From the NCBI GenBank assembly GCA_950295325.1, contig OX485809.1, forward strand, positions 4,340,001-4,404,000: 64,000 nt of DNA. Reading direction: 5' to 3'. Under the pieces are notes generated by a model that ran no database searches, had not been told where the DNA came from, and saw nothing but the letters and a program-made list of their open reading frames with translations. The DNA is from Polytrichum commune (taxonomy: Eukaryota > Streptophyta > Polytrichopsida > Polytrichales > Polytrichaceae). This document shows positions 24,222-34,888 of this stretch, piece after piece. Numbering within the stretch: the stretch's first letter is position 1; the number at the start of each line of letters is the position of its first letter. A program made the translations under genes and the position numbers.

Positions 24222-25260
24222 TCATTTTATCCATATTCCCTTTGCAATTCTCAAAGCCAATAGTGTCTTATCATTATATTTCATTGACACCTCCTTCGTA
24301 CCACCCTTCATGTTTGTATCAAAAATAAGGGGAAGAGGGAGCACATATGAAGAGATGGATAAATATCCAACCATATTATAGTGATAGTGAATAAAATAAT
24401 CACCTTGTACAAGAATTGAATAAACATGGAGGGCATCATATATTCTTGTGTGGTTTATTGAGACAACCATTAAAATATGCAACAAGTAGAAGGTCCCAAA
24501 ATCCTTGAAAATGAAGAGTGTCAAAACTCGTTATCATGTGAAGCTTGCATATCAAATTTACTTTTAGTGGTCACTCTCTATGAATCTACACAAACAATTC
24601 GTTTAAGAATATCAAATGTAAATATTGACATAAACTAACTATAACATAATTAAATAATTGGATGTATTAGAACATGAATTTGTTGACATCATGCATAATA
24701 TCGAACAATATGCCAACGGAATCTCTAGGATCCAAGGATATGTAATCAACCATGTCATGCTAGCTGAGGTCATTGTGATGCAAATGATGAACGTAACACC
24801 TCCAAACACTCGCCCTATAATTACTTTCCCACACACAAAACACTTTGCCATTGAACACACTTAGCTTATCATCAATTTTCAGATACAACTCAAATGAATC
24901 ATTAGATATTTATTATTATTCATTACATGGATCATAAGTGTTTTTTGTGACTAGCTCCACTCTCCCTTGGTCATCAATGATAGAAACATAGAAACCATGT
25001 CGCCTTCATGGTATCCATTAACAAACTTGTTCTCCACTAATTGACCGTCCATCTCTAGGATGGGTCTAACCAATGGCAATGGCAATGGCAAGAGATGACA
25101 AAGAGGGATATTCAAATGTGACTTTGTCACAACTTTCATGCATAAATTTGATATCCAACGATTGAAGTTTGTGTTTTAATTGAATATTGCGCATGTGTGA
25201 AGCACTAGCATCTGCACTATCTAATCCTTTTGGAAACGCTTTTGTGGGGAAAATGTGCAC
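24222..25260 (-). pseudogene. Unidentified coding-like minus-strand fragments
   Basis: Open stretches at 25260-25066 (SLDIKFMHESCDKVTFEYPS), 25139-24951 (LVRPILEMDGQLVENKFVNG) and 24524-24222 (an aromatic/hydrophobic segment ending YNDKTLLALRIAKGIW) lie in series on one strand. They could be exons of one decayed gene, perhaps together with 22.2-23.1 kb. No family is recognised and no splice structure could be completed. Confidence 0.2.
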
Positions 25261-25359
25261 ATCATCCTCTCAAGAAGACAACTACAAAAGTCAAATCATA
25301 TGAAAATATAATGAGAGGGGCCTTGTTAAGATTGCTAGACTAACATTAAAATATGGATA

Positions 25360-26170
25360 GCTATCATCAAGGGTAGCAACTATTGTATTGGCCATTTCCT
25401 ATCATGTATAAAAGCCACTCCTTATAGGAACTCATGGTATCAACTTGGAAAGGAAAAGCTATATACTTACAACCCCATAAAATTATCAAGCAACCCACCA
25501 AAGGGTTTAGTTCAAGGCCAATGGGTATATACCTACAATACTCACAAAGTATCAAGTAGCCAACCCTTCAAGGGTTGTTGTAGGCTTCCCTTTATGGTAG
25601 CAACTGTGTACAAGCCATATCCCACATAATATGAAGGCCACCCCTTATAGGAGCATGAACTTGTCAATTCAAAGGGCATGAACCTAAAGCCCGTTTAGGG
25701 GATAGGCCCTAACACATCATGGTTTAAACTACGGCCATATGATATATACTAGCATCCCTTACATAGTATCAAACAACCCTCATTAAGGGTATGAACCAAG
25801 TCCAAAACGAGAACAACAACCAAGCACATGCAAGAAGGAGGGCCCAAAGAACAAATAAAAATTAGCCAAAGTTTGAAAATTGTCGTCCATTTTCCAAGAA
25901 GACAATTTTCAAATTTTGTTCATTTTTATTTTTATTTTTATTTTTGGGTCCTCCTCTTGCAACCAAGCCACATAGTCATATACGTAGCCAACACTTCAAT
26001 GTTGTTGTAGGTTTCCCTTCAAGGAAGCAACCATGTATAGCCCAACGCCCATAGGGTATCAAGGCCACCCCTTGTAGAGGCATGAACTTGGTAGTCCACA
26101 AGGTATGAAGCCAAAGCCTTCTCGGGGTATAGGCTTACAACCCTCACAAGGTAGGAGCCAAGCCAAATGA
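25360..26170. repeat. Three diverged copies of a ~200-bp repeat
   Basis: Each copy runs AGCCAACCCTTCAAGGGTTGTTGTAGGCTTCCCTT-like, then GTAGCAACTGTGTACAAGCC, GGCCACCCCTTATAGGAGC and ATGAACTTG, ending with a CTTACAACCCTCACAAGGTA-like segment. The best copies are near 25380-25550, 25556-25800 and 25980-26160. A small fold-back element separates the second and third. Confidence 0.65.
25830..25961. mobile_element. Fold-back element (~130 bp) inside the repeat array
   Basis: GCAAGAAGGAGGGCCCAAA at the left faces TTTGGGTCCTCCTCTTGC at the right. TTTGAAAATTGTC faces GACAATTTTCAAA closer to the centre. A related but decayed copy lies at 26170-26310. Confidence 0.6.
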
Positions 26171-26639
26171 GAACAATGGTTTAGAGATATGACCATGGCA
26201 AAAAAATTGAATAAAACAAGTAAAGTTTCAAGAATTGTCAACTAGGTTCCAAGATGAAACTTCTCAAAATTTAGTTCATTCTTAAATTAAAATTCTCAGT
26301 GGGTTTCTAGAATTTATGCAATGCTATAAATATTTTTGGTTTGGTTCGTGGGTCTCACCCACCAACATTTAAGCAAACCTCAATGGGTTTAAGTTTCTAG
26401 CCCAAAGCTTAGGTAAGCAAGGTTCAAGGGTTTAGACTCAAGCTTAAGCAAACAAGCTTTAGCATACATCAACTCGCATGTATGACATCACACACGTATG
26501 GCAACCAATAGGTACAACAACTAACATGCAAGACATCAAAAATGTATATACAAATGAGCGACTACAAAATGATATATACATATGGCCATCATTGAAGGTA
26601 CTGCAATCCAAGGGTTATGCGAGCATTGAGTAGAAAAGA

Positions 26640-26735
26640 AAAGAAAAGATAACGCCCGTATTATGTATACCGGCGTGAATGTGAGCCCGTTAACCCTATA
26701 TTGATCTCGGGAATCCGAGATGCAATATTGGGTGT
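26640..26735 (+). repeat. Possible remnant of the 3' module seen at 31.7 kb
   Basis: ACCGGCGTGAATGTGAGCCCGTTAA resembles GGCCGGCGTGAATAGAGTGTCCGTTCGTAA at 31709, and a short palindrome (ATCTCGGGAATCCGAGAT) follows. The similarity is short and could be chance. Confidence 0.25.
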
Positions 26736-27009
26736 TGAGCATTGAGTATACAGTTGTAGGGATTGAAATCACACATGTAGGATTCAATCTTCCACCACCA
26801 AGGTCGCCTTTGCCTCTTCTCTTTCTTCCTCCATTGCCACCCCTCCCTCGGTTGTCATCACCATAATTTTCGTTTCCTTTTCCTTCACTTCTCCAACTAC
26901 CTCCTCCACCTCTCCATCCTTAACCTCCAACGCCCTATCATTGGCCTTCACCCCTCCTAACATGACCCTAACTTCATCCCCTCCATCCTCTACCCTTACT
27001 CCATCCGCC

Positions 27010-28550
27010 ACCATGTGTACATCCCTCAAAGACTGCATAGAGGAGTCGTTGAATGTTGAAAAGCATGTTGTTGCGCATACCACATCAGTGCTTGAGATGG
27101 ACTACCCTCCTTCATAATGACACGTGGCAAGATTGCCACCCAACTTTGCCAAAAGATGTTGGCCAATGCATGCCAATACATGGACTTTGTGCAATGTGAA
27201 ATTTGGAACATGCCAACATGGCACCCCCACACCAACGTACAAAGGGTTGTAGAAGGAACTATGTTCCACCAACAATGTGGAGTATGAGTTTTGGTTATTA
27301 TTGTAGAACATCAAACGTTGTGTGAATAACAACATAGGGAGTACGTGTTGGATTGGCCTATATCATCCAACACGTGCTATGTGAATATATTTACCAATTT
27401 GTCGAGGGAGGAGGTGTTGGCACTAGAGGACGCCAAATTCCAATTGTAATGGATGGAAACATTGTCTCTTCGTCGTAGGCTTTCAACAATTACGACACTT
27501 CCTATCCCTCAGTCGCAATTTTGTGTGCCCCAACCCAAACTTCCACCCAACTTCAAGGTTTTTAAAGGCGGTACGAAGGAATCTAGTAGCACCAATGGTC
27601 GATCACAAAAACAAATGGAACAACGTTGTACTCATGGACAAGTGATTATGTTGTTGGACTGACAACAATTCCTTGACCATGATTTGAAATTGTCATCAAC
27701 ATCATCTCAAAGGGGGACGACGCCTATTGTGGATCAGAACAATTGGCAACATCCCATAATGCATTTGCCCGGATTTCACAAAGATGTCCTCTCATGCTAT
27801 GGGAAAGAAAGGTAAATGGGTGTACTGCAAACACCTTTACTATGTGTTCAAATTTTTATGCAACATGTGGATTACGACAACGACAAGTTCATTCATGCTC
27901 CAATGTACACCCACAACAAGGTCGTGCAACTACAGGAGTTGATTGGCATGATTGTTGAGCGCTAGTATTGATGCTAGTGAAGTGTTCACCATATAGTTCA
28001 TGACAAAAGATGTTTGTAAACATATATGGTTACACGTCTTAACTCACGTCGGTCTCCTCCGGAGACCGAAGTTGTTTCTCTTCTCTGTGGTTTCGTGTTA
28101 CTGGTTTCTTGTGTCTAAAGTGTCTACTCTCGAAAGGGGGGAGTAGATCTTTTCCTCCATACCCTTGTCCTGTGGGCATGGGATTGGAGGTGGATCGAAC
28201 AGACACTTAACTCACGTCGGTCTCCTCCGGAGACCGAAGTTGTTTCTCTCTTGGTTACACGTGTAAATGTTTTGGATTGTTGTAATAATAATCAACATTT
28301 GGTTGAAATATTTTTTAGTATTACATGTAATAGGCCCCCACCATTTGTGATTATTGCAAGTATTCATTACATACAACTAGAAAATAATGAATTATCATCC
28401 CAAATTCATAATGTGACCCCTAAACCCATGCAAGAAATCTTTGAAATTGGACTCATTGCTCATGTGTTAGTGCTCACCGGTGATCTATTACCGCTCACCA
28501 CTCACCGCTCATTGTCATCACTTATGCCCTAGTTTCCCTCTACTTAGGCC
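27010..28550 (+). pseudogene. SWIM-zinc-finger transposase remnant, copy 2
   Basis: This is the inverted partner of 17400-18680. Readable pieces are CIEESLNVEKHVVAH, HANTWTLCNVKF, CSTNNVEYEFW and a SWIM-like stretch (FTKMSSHAMGKKGKWVYCKH, about 27775-27835). The first SWIM Cys pair survives as CIC. A Ser/Thr/Pro-rich segment (26800-27000) precedes it here but not in copy 1. Stops and frame changes are frequent. A 214-bp mobile element has inserted at 28038, with the homology to copy 1 resuming after it. Confidence 0.6.
28038..28251 (+). mobile_element. 214-bp hairpin element with 11-bp target duplication
   Basis: TGGTTACACGT stands on both sides (28027-28037 and 28252-28262). The flanks together restore the SWIM transposon sequence of copy 1, so the insertion boundaries are exact to a base or two. 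A 44-bp segment is repeated at both ends (28038-28081 and 28206-28249; period 168). Each copy holds the perfect stem TCGGTCTCC-TCC-GGAGACCGA. The inner part can also pair (TCTACTC with GAGTAGA-type arms; CCATACCC with GGGCATGG). The whole is homologous to the 3' end of the 12.2-kb retroelement at 31680-31840, read on the opposite strand. It has no coding capacity. I interpret it as a SINE-like or 3'-end-derived parasite of that retroelement lineage. Confidence 0.8.
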
Positions 28551-28599
28551 ATTTTATAAATGTGACCAATGACTAGTAGAAAAAAATGATATACAATTT

Positions 28600-29075
28600 A
28601 TTGTGATCATGGTTTGTGGTCCAAAGACCATTACCAAGAGAAAACCATGCCACATTTTAAAAGCCTTGGTAATGCGCCATAATGTAAAAATTGAACTTAG
28701 ACCAAGATGCAATGATTTTTAATGAATATGAAAAGAAAAACAACTAAAACTAACCATTAAAAATATATACATAATACAAATTTAGAAGTTGATAAAACAT
28801 AATTTCTCTTTAGCATGGTCACCCTTATTTTTCGTTGAGACAACTTATTTGGGTTCTCTCACCGTAAAATCCAAGTGACCACCAAACATTGTTCATTTTT
28901 GGACATGTAAGGCTCCATGTCACTTTCTCATCCAATTTTTGACATGCCTAACCATGGCCACTTTTATTTTAGGTGACATCATGTAAAATGAAATGAGACT
29001 GCCACTTATTTCTCAATCGATGAGAGATGATCATAATCATTGGTCACTACATTAATTACCCCAATTAGTGTGTGT
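28600..29075 (+). repeat. Dispersed repeat 'R', uninterrupted copy
   Basis: Landmarks are GTCCAAAGACCATTACC, AAAGCCTTGGTAATG, GACCACCAAACATTGTTCAT, CATGTAAGGCTCCATG, GCCACTTTTATTTTAGGTGAC and GACTGCCACTTATTTCTCA, ending near ATTGGTCACTAC. The same order recurs at 59500-59830. At 31330 and 43889 it appears split by the 12.2-kb insertion. It is non-coding and of unknown class. Confidence 0.75.
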
Positions 29076-29079
29076 GTTT

Positions 29080-30915
29080 CTACTTGAAGTTAACGCAATG
29101 CTATGATCATTTAATGAGCATGTGATCATCAAGAAAAATCATTCATAACGTTATTCAACCATGTGGATCAGGTCCACGACCCTAGAATATGTCAATTGTA
29201 TTATGTGGGCCCCTCGAACAAATTGGGAATATCCAATTACTATTCATACATTCAGGTTGAACTTGAAAATTTGGGTGGAGTTAGGGTGAGTTTCTCTTTG
29301 GGCCGTTGCCCACCAGATTTTAGTGTGAATGACAAACCCGCCCAAAGGTAGAGGCGATAGGGTTCGTATGTGCCAACTAGCTACTGCCCATCATCTCAAA
29401 TATGGGCCCACCTACTAACCTCCTCATCCCGGGTACCAAGGATGGAGTTCTAGACCAAGGATTGGTTCTCTTGAGTCTTCAACCGATCTTAATCCTTCGG
29501 TGACCAACATGTAGAAAGTAGTGCATTAGATTGCTCGTAGTCAATAAAAATGTAATGGAAGAGGCATGAGAAAGAATAAGATTAGAATAAGGCTACAATG
29601 CTAGTACGAAGAGTGATAAGAGTTATCCCATATTGTTTGTATGAACCAATGAAAAGAAGAAAAGTAATAAAAGGCAAAGCAAGGAGAGCATGAGATCATC
29701 TCACTCCAAGCATATGCCTTTGTGTATGTGTACATGCTTGTGCAATCTTATCTCTAGTCCTATTGATATCCAATGCAACACTTGTAGGTTAATATATTCT
29801 TCATTGAGCGCATGGAAGTCTAGAGGCCCTCCACATTCTAGTGGACCGTCAAAATGTGGTTGGATGGTGGCTTATGCTTAACTACATGTGAACACCTCCG
29901 ATCCACTATTTTCTAGAATCTAGTGGGCAAACAACCTACATACAAACTCTCCCTTATGTTCCCAACACTATGCGCATGCATTACTGTTCATCCCATGAAT
30001 ATTTGCACCAAACATTGTTCATCCCTATTATTAGTCTTTGAAATTACTATTCATAGCATCACTTTCATTGAAAATACCGACATTATTCACAACGTTCTTA
30101 CAAATCAAACGGACACTATTCATGATGTGGGGTCAATTTCTTCTCATTTTCTAAAATTTCCTCATAACAATAAGATAGCGGAGGCCCACGTCACATGCTT
30201 GATACAGAATGAAACACAATGACGCAACTAAACGATGTTATGTTCAAGTTCTACTTATCATGTCCGAACAACCTACTGAACTTCCGTTAGTAAAAATTGA
30301 ACTCATGTTATTGCATCGCGTAACTCAAATAATATCACACACTAATCATGATATCAGTGCAAGTGTAAACATGCCCTTACGCTTAGAGATCTTAGAATTC
30401 ACAACATGAACTTCAACATTATTCACATCCATAACAAGGTTCCATGCGATTGACAACATTCCACAAAATATCCCTTGATATTTTTCACATTCATCAGTCT
30501 GAAATTGAGAAATACCATGAAATATTATGTGGAATACTGTCAATCCCACAGAACATTGTTATGACTCCGAATAGTATTATGAGAGTCTTTTAAAATTATA
30601 TATATATTTATATCTATATATATATTTAATTTTTTGGGTTGTTCTTACGCTAGCCCAATAATGACTGATGTCGAGGCGGGAGTTTCATAGAACATTCGTG
30701 CCTAAGCTTGCGTCCATAATAGACATGAAGAGTCAACCAAGGGGACAAGAATTGCAGACCTGTACTAGCTAGTAAGGTCGACCTATATAATGGTTGGGAA
30801 TTGAATGCACTTGTGAAGCTTTGTAAGGGGATTGGGCCATATTTTCCACATAGCAGCTGGATGCCACTCGTATGCATTCATGAGGGCCGTGCTTAATAGT
30901 AAAGGCCCGTTTTCT

Positions 30916-30916
<1 letters not shown>
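29080..30916. other. Non-coding stretch without recognised features
   Basis: No gene is supported. Short open frames here read as composition noise. A (TA)-rich patch lies near 30598-30630. Confidence 0.45.

Positions 30917-30950
<34 letters not shown>
30917..30950. repeat. G34 homopolymer
   Basis: Thirty-four consecutive G residues, preceded by CCCGTTTTCTC. It is the longest of several G/C tracts in the window. Confidence 0.97.
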
Positions 30951-30955
<5 letters not shown>

Positions 30956-31329
30956 TGTTAAAAAGTTAAGGATATAGGTACGAACAACCATTATTTTATA
31001 GGGGGGTATTACTTTCAATTCTCTTCTTTTTTTCACATGCTATCATTATAAAATTTTCTACTTTGGGTTAATAGAAAATGGCTTGCATTACTTATAATTC
31101 CAAATTACCTATTATTCCATACCCTATAGTACTTTAAAGATGTCCAGTGCCATTTTTGATACCCTATATTACTCTTAAGTTCATTTATAATTTTTTGTCC
31201 CCATGTTTTTAAAATACCCTATCATTTGTTCGCACATATATTGCTACTCCAACCAATGACTACCCCCCCGAGCCCGTTTTAGCCACGTTGATATATTATA
31301 GTATGACCAAGTGTTGCATGCGGTGAAAT

Positions 31330-31667
31330 GATTTAGGATCTAAAGTGGTCACGGTTGGAAGTCCAAAGACCATGTCACTTTTTCAAAGCTTTGGTAACCC
31401 AACGGAGAGTGAAGGAAACTTAAACCGGGGTATAGTGTTTAAGAAAGAAAGAAAAAAATCAAATTGAGATCTTTCTAAAACTTAAGTAGTGTTTCAATGA
31501 AATCATGCTATATATATAGTATATTTATCTTTAAAATATGTTTTATTCTTCTGATGTGGTATCTTGTTTGGGATTTCTTGTTGCGAAATTTGAATAACTA
31601 CCAAACATTATTCATTTATGAACATGTATGATTCCATGTTAATTTCTCATCCGTTTTCTTAACATGT
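31330..31667 (+). repeat. Left part of repeat 'R', interrupted by the retroelement
   Basis: GTCCAAAGACCATGTCAC, CAAAGCTTTGGTAACCC, AACTACCAAACATTATTCAT and CATGTATGATTCCATG correspond to the first two thirds of the R copies at 28.6 and 59.5 kb. The homology stops at the target duplication 31668-31679 and resumes at 43889. Confidence 0.8.
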
Positions 31668-31679
31668 TGCCCATGATCA

Positions 31680-31840
31680 GATAGATAGAAACTCCGGTCC
31701 CTTTTAGGGGCCGGCGTGAATAGAGTGTCCGTTCGTAATGCCAACAACCCGATGCCCACAGGACATGGGGAAGCTGGGACAAAACTACTCTCCTCTTTCG
31801 AGGATGGACACTATAGTAACCAAGAAACAAATAACGTGGG
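31680..31840 (-). repeat. Structured 3' end of the retroelement
   Basis: The stem CCGGTCCC-TTTTA-GGGGCCGG lies at 31692-31712, 12 bases from the insertion edge. Upstream in sense direction a second palindrome, GTGGGCC-GATCAT-GGCCCAC, lies near 31837-31857. The sequence between (ATGCCCACAGGACA, CTCTTTCGAGGATGGACACT, CAAGAAAC) matches the 28.0-kb element read in reverse. Stem sequences differ between the two elements while pairing is kept (CCGGTCCC/GGGGCCGG against TCGGTCTCC/GGAGACCGA). This suggests the fold is selected, most simply as the site recognised by the reverse transcriptase. Confidence 0.65.
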
Positions 31841-32121
31841 CCGATCATGGCCCACGGCGGTGCATGCCTTTTAGGTATAATTAATGTTTTTGTTATGAGA
31901 GTGAATGCCAAGTCATGATTCGTCGGTTGGTTGTGGGAGGATGTTTGAGTTAAGACGTTCCAGGTTCGATTTCAGTCGAGTCCGTATGATCGTCTAAAAT
32001 GTAACGCGTGACTTGGCGCTGCAAGTGAGTAAAAGGCAGGAAATTTGTACCAACCAACCGGCACCAATCCCTCATTCTGAGCTGTAAATAGATACTAAAT
32101 ATTATATAAGTTTTTTGGGTT
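31841..32121 (-). other. 3' untranslated region of the retroelement
   Basis: This lies between the last readable ORF2 stop and the structured end. GTCGGTTGGT (31922) and ACCAACCAACCGG (32050) form an inverted pair. GGTTCGATTTC near 31971 resembles a Pol III B box, but no matching A box was convincing. Confidence 0.5.
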
Positions 32122-32860
32122 TTATGGAGGGTCTAAGTTTTGGGGGAGCGGTTGGTGGTTTTCAATTCTCCTCTTATGGAGGAGGATGGACATGGCATAT
32201 TGTATTGCAATGGTATTAATGTTTTTAAAGGTATTTTTGATGGTAACCAGGGGTATTTTGAGATTTTCTTCTAGTATTTTCATAGATGGGATGTGGGCCG
32301 TAGCTCAGGCCCCAGCTGTGATGACAATAAGTGGTTCGATTTTCCATCCTCTGGAAGCGATACTATCAATCAAAGGTTTGTATTTGTTGTTTTTTGCTTC
32401 TATTGTTTTTGGGGAAAATCTGTCGTTACAATACGTGAATTCAATAAATTGTATGGTGAGGTTAGGGTCAATGTCAATGGGAGGGTCATTTTGATATGGT
32501 AATCCTTTAACACAGAGTATATCAGGTCGAAATCTTGCGTTGCAATGACATCTTTGTGTGTTACATGTGCAGGGGAGTAGCCAATTGGGGACTGTATTTT
32601 CTTGGGGGTTATTATTGAAGGTACCGGCATTCATGAGAGTAAAACATCGGGATTTTTCGGACGAGATTAGAAGCTTCCTAATTTCTCCGACTGCTTTGTT
32701 ATGTCTTTTAATTCGTAGTGAGTGTATGTGTTGTTGGTTGCATTTCAGTAGAACATGTAGCCAAGTGTTTGGATCGTTTGAATTGCATATAGGGCATGTG
32801 ATAGAGGGGTACCTCTGGTGACCGAAGAACATTTGTTTTCTAGCATTACCCATGTATGTT
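32122..32860 (-). pseudogene. ORF2 C-terminus: zinc knuckle and restriction-like endonuclease
   Basis: From about 32800 the sense strand reads CPICNSNDPNTWLHVLLKC, a CCHC-type knuckle as found before the restriction-like endonuclease of R2-group elements. About 80 residues on come RPDILCVKGLP, then IQFIEFTYCNDRFSPKTIEA and KNNKYKPLIDSI. The RPD, E and K..KY positions fit the PD-(D/E)xK nuclease core. A TGA at 32305-32307 interrupts a GA-x-AT stretch that continues with HIPSMKILEENLKIP and INTIAIQYAMSILLHKRRIE, as expected for the end of this domain. The domain would nick the target DNA. A stop also separates it from the RNase H part (near 32862). Confidence 0.75.
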
Positions 32861-33640
32861 CATGTGCGGAATTTAATAAGGCAGGATTTTTGTTTGTCTG
32901 TGATTAAGGGATTTGTCCAGAATTCGTTGGACAGTTCTTTGTCAATGTCTATATTTTCTGTCCATTTACACGTGTTGGGGGTTTGTGTGGCCATGATTGC
33001 TATATTGGTTTCCCTATCATATTTTTTAATTTGTTTTTCTAAGAATCTTACTGGGCCTTTGTCTGGGACGTCTGCCATCGAGGCCCAGACGTCCTTTTGG
33101 TAATAGTACGGGATGGCGTGGGCATGTTCGTATGGGTGGATGGCAATTCTGTGTTCTAATTCTAACCCGTCTTTTGCTAGTTTATCCGCTTTTTCATTAC
33201 CGTCAATGTTGACGTGTGCTCTGACTTTGTATAGTGTGATTGGCTGTGTACGGTCTTGGAGGATTTTTACCATGGAGTTGAGTGTGGTTTGGTCGGGGTG
33301 ACTATTATGGAGAGTGGGGTGTTTAATTTGTGTGTTGAGTAGGTATAATACGTTTAGACTGTCTGTGAATATGAATGCGGGTTCATTAGGGAATTTTGTA
33401 TTGATGATTCTTAGTGTTTTGTGTATAGCCATCATTTCTGCACGTAGTATGTTTTGATGCCCATGGAGTCTTTTGGCGATATTTAAGCCTTTGGGGCTAT
33501 AGATACCGTATCCAGCTCTTTCTCTTCTTCATACCCCAGGGGCAATTTCTTTGGGTTTTATAAAGGAACCATCCGTGTAGTAGCTGAACTGGGGGTGGAA
33601 TTTTAGCGGTAGATTAGTGTGGTAGTTTGGAAGTTGTGGG
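32861..33640 (-). pseudogene. ORF2: RNase H domain
   Basis: The sense strand reads YYTDGSF (about 33570), GYGIYSPKG, NILRAEMMAI (about 33450), FIFTDSLNVLYLLN (about 33370), ITLYKVRAHVNIDGNEKADK (about 33200). The acidic set D, E, D and the D of NEKAD, with HVN in the substrate loop, are the RNase H catalytic residues. All are present. An in-frame stop lies between GSF and GYG (about 33528). RNase H would remove the RNA template after first-strand synthesis. About 190 further residues to 32861 form a linker of unknown function. Confidence 0.85.
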
Positions 33641-33766
33641 GTAGGGGTATTATTGTGTGGGATTGTATTTGGGTAGTTTGATTTGGCCCATTTTTTACTA
33701 GGGTTAACGGTGATGTTTGGAGGGGTGGGTGGTGCAGTTTGTGTGTGACTTTGTAGTATTTGGAGG

Positions 33767-34888
33767 TTATTTGCTGTGTCGTAATTTCATTTGTTCGTAG
33801 GTGCCTATGTTATTGTTTTGGTGATGGATACAAAATATTTGCATGGTAGATGGTTCTTTTTTTGTGATATTAAGCTCGGGGGGTATTGTGGATTCCTCAT
33901 ACGTGATTGTATCAGCGGCGAAATGGGCAATGACGTGTGTATCTGGGAATGGGCCTGTGTATGGGTTGGAGTTTTGGTACCAATTAGTATCCGGAGATAT
34001 AAGTATAGTGATTGTATATGGATCATTTTGGGCCGCTATGCGCACCCAGTGAATAACTTGTTGTAGGTCTGTTGTATTATGAGGGTGTGCGTAACCAATT
34101 CCTTGCCATTTATGGTCAAACGCTTTACCTAGGGATCCAAATATTATGTCTCGCGAGAATGGTGAGTAGAATTGGATGAATTGTGTGGGGCATGTAACTG
34201 GGGATGAAAAATATGAGTGGTTAATATTGAATGTTGTAATCAGGAGATCTAATATTTGGGTTGGTATTGTATATTGGGCTCGTTTGAGTGGGTCATTTTT
34301 TGGGATACGGTATTTGTACCTTTGGTATAACCAAATAATTTCAGTTTTGAACGATTGGGTAGATGGTTCTAGACCGTGTGTGTTGTTTTTTGCCAATTGG
34401 TATTGTTTCCATAGCCATGTTAGTCTAGCTTTCGGGATGGTAATGAGGTGTCGGCCATTATCTTCGTATATGTGAGCGACATCGAATTGTGTTTGGATGG
34501 TATCAGAGTTTGTTTCGATGTCGTTTTCTGGGTTGCATTTATTAATAGAGATATGTGCTAGTGGAATTATTGTGGTTGGTGTGACGTATCTTGTGTCTCT
34601 ATGTTGTTCTGTGGAGAAGAAGACATTAATTATGTTTGAAAAATGTTTGTGTTGTCTTTCTTTGTAGTAATGGATAAGTAGGTCTGTGTTGTGATTACAT
34701 GTGTTGGCTTCACAGTAGGGGTATAGGTCCCTTTGAGTTCGCCATTTGTTATATGTGTTGTTATTTATTGTAGTCCATTGACATAAGTACGACGTGACTG
34801 TTCTTTTTATTCCGTTATGGTCATTGGATTGTTTTTGTTTATGATCGATTATTTTGTGTATGGAGAATTGTCGGGGGTCTTTAAGCAT
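33767..34888 (-). pseudogene. ORF2: segment resembling a PCIF1-type methyltransferase domain
   Basis: This 373-codon uninterrupted stretch lies between reverse transcriptase and RNase H. Its C-terminal part reads TQFIQFYSPFSRDIIFGSLG, then GIGYAHPHNTTDLQQVIHWV, TITILISPDTNWYQN, FPDTHVIAHFAADTITYEES and TMQIFCIHHQNN. The order of an F-YSPF.RD..FGS-like block, a short x-N/H-P-P/H turn, a hydrophobic strand ending in P-W and a terminal hydrophobic strand parallels the methyltransferase fold of PCIF1, the cap-adjacent adenosine N6-methyltransferase. Here AHPH stands where PCIF1 has its catalytic NPPF, so activity is doubtful. The assignment is from pattern memory and is the weakest domain call in the element. 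Confidence 0.4.

Noticed and set aside
28038-28251. Hammerhead retrozyme
   Set aside because: The element has a unit-plus-fraction structure like retrozymes, but no CUGANGA and GAAA core in hammerhead arrangement was found on either strand.
28038-28251. Helitron end
   Set aside because: A terminal hairpin is present, but there is no CTRR terminus at the right distance, and an 11-bp target duplication is not expected for Helitrons.
31920-32095. tRNA-derived SINE
   Set aside because: GGTTCGATTTC resembles a B box, but no good A box lies at the proper distance and the segment is within the 3' region of the retroelement, without its own target duplication.
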